Assembly: GCF_018687715.1 (NCBI RefSeq)
Contig: NC_056767.1
Span: 7,999,001-8,063,000 of the forward strand
DNA: 64,000 bases
Source: Carya illinoinensis
Lineage: Eukaryota; Streptophyta; Magnoliopsida; Fagales; Juglandaceae
Direction of reading: 5' to 3'
The position numbers and the translations under genes were made by a program. The notes beneath the pieces are model-generated. The model was not told where the DNA came from. It worked only from the letters and a program-made list of their open reading frames with translations, and did not search any database. Position 1 is the first letter of the stretch, and each line of letters opens with the position of its first letter. This document shows, one piece after another, positions 35,103 through 47,400 of this stretch.

Positions 35103-38100
35103 GGAGAGTTCGTTTGTATGAGTTTTATGCTTGCACTTTGTTTGATTCCGGTGCTTCACGGTCATTTGTATTTTCCACGTTTGTGCGAATGTGTAATTTG
35201 GTCACGGAACCTTTGCCAAAGTCATTGGTAGTGGCTTTACCCGATGGTGAAATGGTATGGTGCTCCAAGGTTGCATTGGGATGCTCGTTAAATTTTGATG
35301 GAAGGTTCTTGGATGCTGATTTGGTTGTGTTTAAGCTGTTGGGTTTTGATATCACCCTCGGGATGGATTGGCTATACCGATATTCTGCGAGTATTAATTG
35401 CAGAAGTCGGGTAATTACCTTTCAGCTTCTAGATGGTGATTGTCTGGAATTTACAGGGAGTAAGTTAAAAGAAAATCCGGTAATTATATTGGCAATTCAA
35501 GCAAGAAGAGAGATTGCATGGGGAGCGGATGCATTCTTAGTTCAGATGGTGTCTACGCCGTCCGAGAAGAAGTCTTTGGTAGACATTCTAGTTGTGGAAG
35601 AATTCCCCGATGTGTTTGTGGATGACTTGCCCGGACTACCCCCTGTTCGGGAAATGGAGTTTGTTATAGACTTGGAACCTGGAGCAGCTCCTGTACATAA
35701 AGCTCCTTATCGCATGGTACCGGCTGAATTAAAAGAGTTGAAGACTCAGTTGCAAGAGCTGGTAGATAAGGGATTTATTCAACCTAGTACGTCGCCGTGG
35801 GGTGCGCCAGTTTTGTTTGTTAAAAAGAAAGATGGAACCCTCCGTATGTGCATCGATTATCGGGAATTAAACAAGGTGACCATCAAAAATAAATATCCTC
35901 TCCCGCGGATCGACGATTTATTTGATCAGCTTCAAGGAGCAGCTGTGTTCTCGAAGATTGATTTGAGGTCGGGATACTACCAGCTGAGGATCATAGACAA
36001 GGATGTGCCTAAAACTGCTTTCAGGTCGAGGTATGGGCATTATGAATTTAAGGTGATGCCGTTTGGGTTAGCTAATGCCCCTGCTGCTTTCATGGATTTA
36101 ATGAATCGAGTATTTCGACCTTATCTGGATTCCTTTGTGGTAGTGTTTATTGATGATATTCTGATTTATTCCCGAGATGTTGAAGAACATGTGTATCATC
36201 TTCGTCTGGTACTTGGGAAATTGAGAGAACACCAGTTGTATGCCAAGCTCAGCAAGTGTGAATTCTGGCTGGAGGAAGTCAGATTTCTTGGGCATGTGAT
36301 TTCCCTAGACATAGTGGCTGTTGATCCTAGTAAGGTGGAAGCCATTTTGTCATGGCCGCGTCCGACTACAGTGCTCGAGATCCGGAGTTTCTTGGGGCTT
36401 GCTGGTTATTACCGAAGATTTGTGGAGGGATTTGCTCGCCTATCCGGACCTCTCACAGCTTTGACTCGGAAGAATGCAGAATTTGTTTGGTCAGATAAGT
36501 GTGAGAGAAGCTTCCAAGAATTAAAGAACATGTTGACGACGACACCAGTGTTAGCGCTTCCAGAACCGCATAAGTCATTCGTAGTCTTCAGTAATGCGTC
36601 TAAGTTTGGTTTGGGTTGTGTCCTTATGCAGGAAGGACGGGTTGTTGCCTACGCATCTCGTCAGCTAAAGGACCATGAGAAGAATTATCCAACGCACGAT
36701 TTGGAATTGGCTGCGATTGTTTTTGCTCTTAAGATCTGGCGGCACTTTTTGTATGGGGAAGCATGCGAGGTATACACTGATCACAAGAGCTTGAAGCATT
36801 TGCTTTCCCAGAAAAATCTGAACATGAGGTAAAGGCGATGGCTAGAGCTAATCAGTGACTACCAGTGTGAGATCAAGTACCATCCGGGGAAGGCCAATAT
36901 AGTTGCTGATGCTTTGAGCCGAAAATCGCACTTAGAAGATGAAGCTGAGCAGTCAGAATTGGATTCTTTGCTTTGTGGGATGAGAAGGCTCCTTATGGAA
37001 AGTTCGCAGCAAGAAGAGATTCTATCTTCAGTTCTTGATGTTCGGGTAACTGATTTTGAGGAATTGAAGACTCTTCAAAGGAAGGATCCGAAGCTGCTGA
37101 ATATCAGAAAAAGAGTCAGAAAATCTCGAGGGTCGTTGCACTATAGTATGGATAAAGATGGAATACTTCGGTTCTGAGATCGCAGAGTGGTCCCCAAAGA
37201 TTCAGAATTCAAGAAGCGGATCATGGCAGAAGCTCATGCGGCCCCTTATTCAGTTCATCCCGGCAGTACAAAGATGTACCGGGACTTGAAGAAAAATTAC
37301 TGGTGGGATGGAATGAAGAGGGATATTGCCTTATATGTTGAGAAATGTCACACATGTCGTCAAGTGAAGGCCGAGCATCAAAGACCCGCTGGTATGCTCT
37401 AACCCCTCCCTATTCCTGAGTGGAAATGGGATGACATCACGATGGACTTTGTAGTGGGTTTGCCGAGAACGCCTAGTGGGAAAAATTCTGTTTGGGTGAT
37501 TGTTGACCGGTTAACGAAGAGCGCTCATTTCTTGCATGTTAATATCACCGATTCCTTGGGTAAGTTGACACGCTTGTACATGAAAGAGATAGTGTGGCTG
37601 CACGGCATTCTGAAGAGTATAGTGTCGGATCGAGACCCAAACTTCACGTCGCAGTTCTGGAAGAGTTTGCAGGCAGCTTTGGGTACTAAGTTGAAGTTCA
37701 GTACTGCTTACCACCCACAGACAGACGGCCAATCGGAGCACACCATTCAGACCCTTGAAGACATGTTGCGAGCGTGTGTCATGGAATTTCAAGGGAGTTG
37801 GGAAAACCATTTGCCGCTCATAATGTTTGCATATAATAACAGCTTCCATGCGACCATTCAGATGGCTCCCTATGAAGCTCTTTACGGGAGGAAGTGTAGA
37901 TCGCTCTTGTGTTGGGATGAAGTCGGGGAGAGTAGGATAATTGGATCCGAAATAATTCAAGAGATGCAAACCCAAGTTCGGATCATCAGGGATAAAATGG
38001 CGGCAGCTCAGAGTCGTCAGAAAAGCTATGCTGACACCAGGAGGAGAGAGTTATCTTTTGAAGAAGGTGATTGGGTTTATCTCAAAGTCTCTCCCATGAG

Positions 38101-38485
38101 AGGTTTTAAGTGTTTTGGTAAGAAGAGGAAACTGGATCTGAGGTATATCGGCCCTTTTCAGATTCTGGAGAAGGTAGGGCCTGTCGCCTATAGAGTTGCT
38201 TTGCTAGAGTATTTTGGGGATATTCATGATGTCTTCCATGTATCATCCTTGAAGAAGAGCTTTGGACAACAAGAGCCACGCTTTGTCAACCCAGAGAGTA
38301 TTCAGTTGCAACTGGATCTCACTTATGAAGTTGTTCCGTCGCAGATCATGGATTGGAAGGAGCAACAGTTGAGGTCCAAAACGATACCTTTGGTTAAGGT
38401 GGCATAGGGAGATCCATTAGCTCAAGACTTCTCTTGGGAGCGAGTAGCGGACATGAGGGAACAATACACATACTTGTTTGAGTAA
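35103..38485 (+). pseudogene. pol of element D (protease-RT-RNase H-integrase, four stops)
   Basis: Single frame, open upstream to 35072 but with no ATG before 35081. Protease motif [14 protein letters not shown] with [39 protein letters not shown] and active site [11 protein letters not shown]; RNase H with [14 protein letters not shown], where the first catalytic Asp (FSDAS in E) is Asn; then [21 protein letters not shown]; integrase with [32 protein letters not shown] and DGQSEHTIQTL; C-terminal part up to [16 protein letters not shown]. Stops at 36830, 37175, 37400 and 38405 each differ from E by one C-to-T or G-to-A change. No frameshift in 3.4 kb. Confidence 0.92.
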
Positions 38486-38556
38486 AGACGGTACGTTTCT
38501 TAACCTTAGTCATAATTGGTTTATGTGATTTGATTTAAGTTGGTAGTTGATCTTGC

Positions 38557-38595
38557 AAATTTCGAGGACGAAATTTATTTTTAAGGGGGGGAGGA
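38557..38595 (+). promoter_or_regulatory. Polypurine tract of element D and preceding palindrome
   Basis: AAATTTCG-AGGA-CGAAATTT at 38557-38576 is a perfect inverted repeat found at this place in many chromoviruses, followed by the tract AAGGGGGGGAGGA (38583-38595) directly before the LTR. The tract primes plus-strand synthesis. E has the same pair at 44322-44360. Confidence 0.88.
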
Positions 38596-40798
38596 TGTGA
38601 TGACCTGCTTTTATGTGCATTTTCACTGAAGGGCTGTTTTTAATTTAATTAATATATTAGTTTATTTATTTTAAATTAATGTGTTTTAATTGGTTTTTAA
38701 TTTATTTGAGGTGGTGTTTAATTTATTTTAGTCGTTTTACAGTTTTTAATATCGTTTTTGACGGATCTGTTTTTGGTTTCCGAAATGAGGATTGGACCTC
38801 ATTTCTTTTCTTTTCTCTTTTTCTTTTTCCCTTTTCCTCTTTCTTTTTCTTCTTTTCTTCTTTTCTTCCTTTTTCTTCCTCTTTCCTTCTCGGTTTCTCT
38901 CTCCCCGCGCAGCTCTTCTCTCTTTTCTCCTTCCCATCGCTGCCCCTTTGACCATCCAGTTCTCCGCCGTCCGGCCACCGCTTAGTGCACCACCACCACC
39001 ATTCTCTTCCCCTTCCACCAGAGATCATCCCCACCAATTTTCAGAGCCATTGGACCAGCCATTAGCCTCTGCGAGCCGCCGGAAGTCGCTGCACCTGCTC
39101 TGTTTTTGCCCCTGTCGCAGGTTGCTTTCGCAGCTCAGAACCGCCACTCGCCGGTGGTGTGGCCTACACCACCCACCCAGTTTTCTTCCTCTCTCACCGG
39201 TGAACATCCCCACCAAGTTTCACCTCCATCCGAGCCACCGTTAGCCGCCACGAGCTCCTCCAAGCCATACGGTTTTTCACCGTTTCCGGCGCCATCGCAC
39301 CACCTCTGGCCACCATCTTTTCATTGCTTCTTCCCCTACCCCTTGCTGACCTAACCCACCCATTTCTGGCCTCGATCCGTTGCTGGAGCAGCTCCCACGA
39401 GCTCAACTCCATTTAGCCCCTTTTTGGCCTTCGATCGCCATTTCCACCACCACCCACGGCCAAAACTCATTTCCCTTAACTTCATAAATATTTCAAGGCC
39501 ATTCCCTATCAATCCCAAGCCTTGGTTTGTCTCAGTTCAAAAGTGGGTATTTTACAACCCACGGCCACAGTGAAATTTCACTGTTACGTTGCTTTCCTTC
39601 CGCCGTTTGCAACGCCGCGTGTTTTCTAAAAATACCATATAGCGCTGTAAATATTTTCTAAACCCTACTTTTAGATTTAAATATATTTTGCTCTTTTAAT
39701 AATTAATTGTTGTTGGTTGGCTGATTCCGGATTGAGTCCGAGGAGTTCGGGGGTCGGATGGATTGAGGACGGAGTGCTTGGTTTTGCTTGTTTGTGTTTG
39801 CTTGATTATTTGTGCTATGAGGTGTGAGTTGCATATTGTGGTGTTTATGTGCATATTGTTTTAATCGGGAAAATCCCGTTTTATTGGCGTAAATAGTTTT
39901 TGGATGCGTGTGTCTCACGAGCCCAAGCCGGGATGAGTTATTATCTCGGTGGAGCTCCTCTGGTCACTCGGGGGTTGTTGCAGGGTGACCACCGGATCGC
40001 ACGATACGGTAACGCTGTCGTGTCGACTCCGTGGTCCCTAGAGTGGCGAGGCACGAGTTTGGGCATCGCTCGTTTAGGTGTCACATGCATAGTCGTTACC
40101 TGCGGTGTGGCACAGAGCCAGGGTATGCGGGTGATCCCTAGGGGAGATCATGGTGCATGCATAACCGGATTGTTTTTATGGTTTTCGGATGTGGGCCATT
40201 TTCTGCGAAAATGGCGATGTTTAGTTTCCGAGGTTTTTGATCCATTTTCTGGGAAAATGGTGGTTTGGGCCATTATCTGGGATAATGGCGAGGCTTGGTT
40301 TTAAGGATATGTTTTTGTGGGCCAAATGGGTTTTTGGCGTGCGTGTAAAAGTTATGTTTTATGGCGCATGTGCATTGGTTTTTATTTCATGTATATTGTT
40401 TGAGTTTTATATATTTTTATCTAGTGGTGTTTGGAGTTTACTTACTTGCGGTACCATTTTTGGTATCGTAGATTTTGGTGCAGAGATCGAGGATGAGGAG
40501 GAGGAGGCTGAGCCCAAGGATGCGGCTCCGCCAGGGTGCTGATGTTATGTTTTGTATTTAGTTTAAAATTATATTTGTGTTTTGTAATATTTATTTATGT
40601 ATGTTTTGAATAGTTTTGTATTAAACGAGAAAAATTCTGGTACTTAGTTATTGACTTGCTTTTCGTTGCGTTTTTCTCATGCACATTCGTCGCTTTTTCA
40701 CACACTTGGCACACGTCGATAGGATGATGACTCGTGATGTCATCATCTGGACGTCTCAATTTTCCCGTGTTCGTGCGTGGGGATTTGGGGGCGTCACA
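38596..40798 (+). repeat. 3' LTR of element D, full length
   Basis: 2,203 bp from TGTGATGACCTG to GGGGGCGTCACA. The segment about 39035-39935, missing from the 5' LTR, contains CG-rich coding-like nonsense frames and the AT-rich stretch 39650-39720. It diverges from the 5' LTR by visible substitutions throughout, so D is clearly older than E. Confidence 0.93.
40196..40471 (+). promoter_or_regulatory. Hairpin module in LTR D
   Basis: Three short inverted repeats with arms CCATTTTC/GAAAATGG or CCATTATC/GATAATGG and a 3-base loop (40196-40214 with one mismatch, 40242-40260, 40270-40288), then TTGCGGTACC/GGTATCGTAG around ATTTTT (40446-40471). The same set is in the other LTRs: 33136-33161 (D, 5'), 42662-42687, 42840-42858 and 42868-42886 (E, 3'), 49767-49792 (E, 5'), 60500-60518 and 60679-60704 (solo LTR). 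Arms change in a compensatory way between families. The role is unknown; a place near transcript start or polyadenylation is possible. Confidence 0.6.
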
Positions 40799-42341
40799 TC
40801 TTTGGTGCTCGATCGTTGGTTTGTAAAGCTCCTCTATTAAAATCTTGTGCATACAAATGGAGGGACTTATTCCTTTTATGTCAGAAATAGTCCATCCCAA
40901 GGCTGTTCTATGCTCCCTCAATACACGCAGCAACTTTTCCTCTTCTTCGGGTGTGAGAGATGTAGCAACAATCACTGGAAAGGTATCACTATCACCCAAG
41001 AACGCATAACAAAGATGCTCAGGTAATTGCTTCAACTCTGGAGTTGTATTTTTCTGCATCTTTTCTTTAGCATTTTTAGATTCAACCTTTGCTACCACCG
41101 GCTCTAGCTTCCCCACTTAATTACTAAGTGATGTAACCTGCTGTAATGCTCCCAAAGCAAAAACATAGTAGAGAAATTCTTCACTAACTAAAGGCAAGTC
41201 AGATTCACAAACTGCAGAATTATTAAAATCAAAAGTATGAGATGAAGTGGTGATACATCGTTCTAGGTGATTGGATGGCATATCTTCTTGAAAGGCCTCT
41301 TCTACAAATTGCTTAATGACATCTACCCGAAAGCAAGTACTTGGATCTTCTAGACATTTCATGGCTTGTTAGATGTTGAACATAACTTCTTCCTTATTAA
41401 CTCTCAATGTTAATTCACCCTTTTGAACATCAATCAAAGCTCTTCCCGTAGCCAAGAATGGTCGACCAAGAATTAGTGGGACATCTTCATCTTCCTCCAT
41501 ATCTAACACCACAAAATCAGCAGGGAAGATAAATTTATCCACCTTTACCAATACGTCTTCTATGATTTCATGTGGATACTTGATGGACCGATCCGCTAGT
41601 TGCAAGGAAATTGTTGTATGCTTCATCTCTCCAAGTCCTAATTTCCTGCAAACAGAAAGTGGCATAAGATTAATGCTAGCACCAAGATCACATAAAACTC
41701 TATCAAGAAATGAATCTCCAATAGTGCAAGGCAAAGTGAAACTCCCCGGATCTTTTAATTTTTGAGGCAATTTCTTTTGAAAAATGGTACTGCATTCTTC
41801 AGAAAGCTTCACTGTTTCAAACTCCTCCAACCTTCTCTTCTTGGAAATGATGTCCTTTAGAAATTTGACATAATTTGGCATTTGTTCCAAGGCATCTGCA
41901 AAAGGAATATTTATGTGAATTTTCTTAAAAATATCCAAAAACTTAGAGAATTGTTTATCTAATTTTTGCTTTTGAAAACGCTGAGGATAAGGAAGTGGAG
42001 GAGTAAGAATAGGAGGATTGTCAGGAAATGAAATTGCTGGAGGCAAGTCTGTCTCTCTTAGTGTATCATTGACAATCTCCTCTTCTTTTACTTGATCTTT
42101 GCTTTGGCCATTCTTCGCAGCGGTAGGGGTGGACTTGTTCTCCTTTAATGGTGACCTCTCAATTTCTTTTCCACTCCTAAGTGTAATGGCCTTGCATTGT
42201 TCCTTTGGATTCACTTCAGTGTTGCTAGGAAAAGCTCCTCTTTGTTGGGCATTGATGGTAGTGGCTAGTTGCCCAATTTGCACTTCAAGATTCTTTATAT
42301 TGGCTCCCATATTGCTATAATGAGTCTCTATGTTGTCCAAC
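40799..42341 (-). pseudogene. Gag end, protease and RT linker of element C (middle piece)
   Basis: Lies between the insertions of E and D. Minus strand from 42341: SQLDNIETHYSNMGANIKNL and IGQLATTINAQQRGAFPS of the Gag end, AITLRSGKE, a linker, then the protease VLCDLGASINLMPLSV (catalytic Asp, 41670-41695), LADRSIKYPHEIIEDVLVKV and LILGRPFLATGRALIDV, ending at a stop at 41369. The same frame goes on through 41362-41117 and, after another stop, 41116-40799 with LPEHLCYAFLGDSDTFPVIV and LGWTISDIKGISPSICMHKI, the segment before RT, cut by D at EHQR. Frame is kept throughout; damage is nonsense only. Confidence 0.88.
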
Positions 42342-44321
42342 TGTGACGCCCCCAAATCCCCACGCCCAAACACGGGGAAATCGAGACGTCCGGATGATGA
42401 CAACCCGGACCACCATCCTAACGACGTGTGCCAAGTGTGTGCAAGAGCGACAAAGTGCACAAGACAAACGCAGCGGAAAGCAAGTCAATAATTAAGTACC
42501 AGAATTTTTTTTTTCTTAATGTAATACAAACTGCTTAAAACATACTTAAATAAAATATTACAAAAACACCAATACAGATAAAGTACGGCATCAGCAACCC
42601 GGCGGAGCCGCATCCTCGGGCTCAGCCTCCTCCTCCTCTTCCTCGAACTCTGCACCAAAAGCTACGGAACCAAGAAAGGTTCCGCAGGTAAGTATGACCC
42701 AAACACTACCAGATGAAAATACATATAACCCAAACAACAAGAAAGCAAGATCAAACAAACACACACCCCGCAACACATATATTTTACCACGCACGCCAAA
42801 ACCCATAAGGCCCACCAACCTCCATAAAGCCAAACCTCGCCATTATCCCCGATAATGGCCCAAACCACCATTTTCCCAGAAAATGGATCATAACCGAAAA
42901 ACCATACCACAACCCGCTCCGTATGCACCATGATCTCCCCTAGGGATCATCCGCACACCCTGGCTCAGTGCCACACCGTAGAGAACGGCTACGCGTGCGA
43001 CACCTAAACGAGCGATGCCCAGACTCGTGCCATGCACGTACCGGGCCGGGCCATCCTCTAGCCCTCGCCAGCGAAGGGCCACGGGATCGGTGAATAGAGC
43101 GATGCCTAGACTCGTGCTCCGCACGTACCGGGCTAGACCCATCCTCTAATTTCTGCTCCCGGAGTCAGTGAGTAGAGCGATGCCTAGACTCGTGCTCAGC
43201 ACGTACCGGGCTAGACCCATCCTCTAATACTACTCCGTCATCGCGCAGGGCCTCAGAATCGGTGAATAGAGCGATGCCTAGACTCGTGCTCCGCACGTAC
43301 CGGGCTAGACCCATCCTCTAGTACCGAACATCGTCAGCGCCCAGACGACTACTCAGGGGATGTCACTCAGTATTGACCGCTCCCGAGTGACCAGAGGAGC
43401 TCCACCGTGATAATAACCCATCACGGCTTGGGCTCGTGAGACACACGCACCCAAACGCCAAAACGCCGATAAACATGATGCACATGCACGCGATATGCAA
43501 CGCACACAAATAAAATGCAACGCACACCACACGGCCCAATCGAAACAACCAATAACAACCAACCAAACAAACACTCCGTCCTCAATCCATCCGACCCCCG
43601 AAACTCCTCGGACTCAGTCCGGAATCAACAACCAACAACAAACAATTAAATAAATAATTAAATAAATAAATCAATTGAATGAGCAATATATATTAAAATC
43701 TGAAAATGGGGTTTGGAAAATACTTACAGCGCTATACGGTATTTTTAGAAAGCTCACGGCGTTGCAAACGGCGGAAAAACAGCAACGTCACAGTGAAAAT
43801 TCACTGTGGCCGTGGGTCCGAAAAACCCACTTTTGAACGGGGACAAACTAGGACACGAGATTGATAGGGTATGGTCTAGAGGTGGTTGTGAAGCTATAGG
43901 AAGTGACGGACGGCCGTGGGTGGCGGCGGAATGGCCGGAAATGGCCGAAAATGGCAAATCGGAAAACAAGCTCGTGGGAGCTGCTCCGGTGGTCGATGGA
44001 GGCCGGAAATGGGTGGGTTAGGACGGCAAGAGGTCGGTGATGAAGTGGTGAAGAAATGGTGGCCGGAGGTGGAGCGACGGCGGCGGATCGGAGTGAAATC
44101 CGTGCGCCCTTTGGTCCAAACCTCATTCCGGAAAGCAAAACTAACCCGCCAAAAAGATTAAAAAACCGCAAAACAACTAAATAAAACACAACATCAAATA
44201 AAATAAATTAAATTAAAAACCAACTTTAAAAACGCAAATAAATTAAAATAAATAGCTAATATATTAATTAAAATAAAAACAATTATTTCAGCGAAAATAC
44301 ACTCAAAAACGGGTCATCACA
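42342..44321 (-). repeat. 3' LTR of element E (341-bp deletion)
   Basis: 1,980 bp. Compared with the 5' LTR it lacks the block matching about 51220-51560, joining CGCCCTTTGG directly to TCCAAACCTC. The deleted block is the purine-rich tract (pyrimidine-rich in element orientation) plus GC-rich DNA. Two bases (GG) are shared at the junction. Contains the four-unit tandem repeat and hairpin module. Confidence 0.94.
43011..43325 (-). repeat. Four-unit tandem repeat in LTR E (3' copy)
   Basis: Units of about 87, 78, 94 and 55 bp start at 43011, 43098, 43176 and 43270 with AGCGATGCC(C/T)AGACTCGTG and contain GCACGTACCGGGC and CCATCCTCTA. Unit spacers vary. The related LTR of D has only one such unit, so the array expanded within the E subfamily. 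Confidence 0.85.
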
Positions 44322-44360
44322 TCCTCCCCTCCTTAAAAACAATTTCGTCCTCGAAATTGC
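44322..44360 (-). promoter_or_regulatory. Polypurine tract and palindrome of element E
   Basis: On the minus strand a palindrome-like AATTTCGAGGACGAAATT (44342-44359) is followed by AAGGAGGGGAGGA (44322-44334) and then the LTR. Confidence 0.88.
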
Positions 44361-44438
44361 AAGATCACCACCAACTTAAACCAAGCCACACAAACACACA
44401 TGAACCAACTGAGACCAAGATTAAAATACATACCTTCA

Positions 44439-47400
44439 TCATTCAAACAAATATGGATACTGCCCCCTCATGTCCGCCACTCGCTCCCAAGAGAAGTCTT
44501 GTGCTAGCGGATCTCCCCAAGCCACTTTAACCAACGGTATCGTCTTGGACCTCAATTGTTGTTCCTTCCAATCCAAAATCTGCGACGGAACAACTTCATA
44601 AGTGAGATCCGGTTGTAACTGAATACTTGCTGGGTCGACGAAGCGTGGCTCTTGCTGTCCAAAGCTCTTCTTTAGGGATGATATGTGGAAGACATCATGA
44701 ACATCCCCAAAATAATCTGGCAAAGCAACTCTGTAGGCGACGGACCCTACTCTCTCCAGAATCTGAAAAGGGCCGACATACCTCGGATCTAGCTTCCTCT
44801 TCTTACCAAAACGCTTGACACCTCTCATGGGAGAGACTTTAAGATAAACCCAATCACCAACTTCAAATGACAATTCTCTCCTCCTGGTATCAGCGTAGCT
44901 TTTCTGGCGACTCTGAGCTGTCGCCATTTTATCTCTGATGATCCGGACTTGGCTTTGCATCTCTTGAATTAGTTCGGGTCCAATTACCCTACTCTCCCCA
45001 ACTTCATCCCAACACAAGGGCGACCTGCACTTTCTCCCATAAAGAGCTTCGTAGGGAGCCATCTGAATGGTCGCATGGAAGCTGTTATTGTAGGCAAACT
45101 CAATGAGCGGCAAATGGTTTTCCCAACTCCCTTGGAATTCCATGACACACGCTCGCAGCATGTCTTCCAAAGTCTGAATGGTGCGTTCTGACTGGCCGTC
45201 TGTCTGCGGGTGATAAGCAGTACTGAACTTCAATTTAGTACCCAAAGCTGCCTGTAAACTCTTCCAGAACTGCGATGTGAACCTCGGGTCCCGATCCGAC
45301 ACTATACTCTTTGGTATGCCGTGTAGCCGCACTATCTCCTTGACATACAAACGGGTTAACTTACCCAAAGAGTCGGTGTTATTAACAGGCAGAAAATGAG
45401 CACTCTTCGTCAACCGGTCCACAATCACCCAAACAGAATTCTTCCCACTAGGCGTTCTCGGCATACCCACAACAAAATCCATCGTGATGTCATCCCATTT
45501 CCACTCAGGAATAGGGAGGGGTTGGAGCACACCTGCAGGTCTCTGATGTTCGGCCTTTACCTGTCGGCATGTGTGGCATTTTTCAACATGTAAGGCGATG
45601 TCCTTCTTCATTCCATCCCACCAGTAATTCTTCTTCAAGTTCCGATACATTTTTGTACTGCCGGGATGAACAGAATAAGGGGCCGCATGAGCTTCCGCCA
45701 TGATCTGCTCTTTGAAATCTGAGTCCTTTGGAACCACTCTGCGATCTCGGAACCGTAATATCCCATTACTATCCAAGCTATAGTGCAACGACCCTCGAGA
45801 CTTTCGAACTCTTTTCCTGATGTTCAGCAGCTTCGAATCCTTTCTTTGGAGAGCTTTCAATTCTTCAAAATCGGTTACCCGAATATCAAGAACTGATGAT
45901 AAAATCTCCACTTGCTGCGAACTCTCTAGTAGGAGCCTTCTCATCCCACAAAGTAACGAATCCACTTCCGACGGCTCAGCTTCGTCTTCCAAATGTGACT
46001 TCCGGCTCAAAGCATCAGCAACTATATTAGCCTTTCCTGGATGGTACTTGATCTCACACTGATAGTCACTGATTAGCTCTAGCCACCGCCTTTGCCTCAT
46101 ATTCAAATTTTTCTGGGAAAACAAATGCTTCAAACTCTTATGGTCAGTAAATACCTCACAAGCTTCCCCATACAAGAAATGCCGCCAGATCTTGAGTGCA
46201 AAAACAATCGCAGCCAATTCTAGATCGTGCGTCGGGTAATTCTTTTCATGGTCCTTAAGCTGACGAGATGCATAGGCTACAACCCGTCCTTCCTGCATAA
46301 GGACACAACCCAACCCAAACTTGGACGCATCGCTGAAGACTACGAAAGGCTTATGCGGTTCAGGGAGTGCTAACACTGGTGCCGTCGTCAACCTGTTCTT
46401 TAATTCCTGGAAGCTTCTCTCACATTTATCTGACCATATAAATTCTGTATTCTTCCGAGTCAAGGCTGTGAGAGGTCCGGATAGGCGAGCAAAACCTTCA
46501 ACAAATCTTCGATAATAACCGGCGAGCCCCAAGAAACTCCTGATCTCCCGTACTGTAGTCGGGCGTGGCCATGACAAAATGGCTTCTATTTTACTAGGAT
46601 CAACTGCCAACCCGCCCCTGGAAATTACATGCCCGAGAAATTTAACTTCTTCCAACCAGAACTCACACTTGCTAAGCTTGGCATATAGCCGGTGTTCTCT
46701 CAATCTTTCAAGTACCAGACTAAGATGATACACATGCTCTTCAACATCTCGAGAATAAATCAGTATATCATCAATAAATACCACCACAAAAGAATCCAGA
46801 TAAGGTTGGAACACCCGATTCATTAAATCCATGAAAGCAGCAGGAGCATTAGCTAACCCAAACGGCATCACCTTAAATTCATAGTGTCCATACCTCGACC
46901 TGAAAGCAGTTTTAGGCACATCCTGCTCTCTGATTCTCAACTGGTAGTATCCCGACCTCAGATCAATTTTAGAGAACACGGCTGCTCCCTGAAGCTGGTC
47001 AAATAAATCATCTATCCGCGGGAGAGGATATTTATTTTTGATGGTCACCTTGTTCAACTCCCGATAGTCAATGCACATACGAAGAGTTCCATCTTTCTTT
47101 TTAACAAATAAAACTGGAGCACCCCATGGCGACGTACTAGGCTGAATAAATCCCTTCTCTACTAATTCTTGTAACTGAGTCTTCAACTCTTTCAATTCAG
47201 CCGGTGCCATGCGGTAAGGAGCCTTATGCACAGGAGCCGCTCCAGGTTCCAAATCTATAACAAACTCCATCTCTCGCACTGGGGGTAGTCCGGGCAAATC
47301 ATCCACAAACACATCGGGGAACTCTTCCACAACTGGAATGTCTGCCAAGGACTTCTTCTCAGACGGCGTGGACACCATCTGGACCAAGAATGCATCCGCT

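Larger units (their letters stand above)
32128..40798 (+). mobile_element. Element D: chromovirus-type Ty3/gypsy retrotransposon inserted in element C
   Basis: 8,671 bp, both ends TGTGATGACC...GCGTCACA, flanked by TCTTT (32123-32127 and 40799-40803). Plus-strand order: LTR, tRNA-iMet-type primer site, gag, candidate intron, protease-RT-RNase H-integrase in one frame, polypurine tract, LTR. It belongs to the same family as E (nearly collinear proteins) and the C-terminal domain is of the Tekay/Del type. All ORF damage is by nonsense changes: four in gag, four in pol, with no frameshift. Confidence 0.94.

Noticed and set aside
43011..43325. CRISPR-like array because of regular repeats and variable spacers
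   Set aside because: Units are in a plant LTR, present in both LTRs of E, degenerate and of unequal length; no cas genes and a eukaryotic context.
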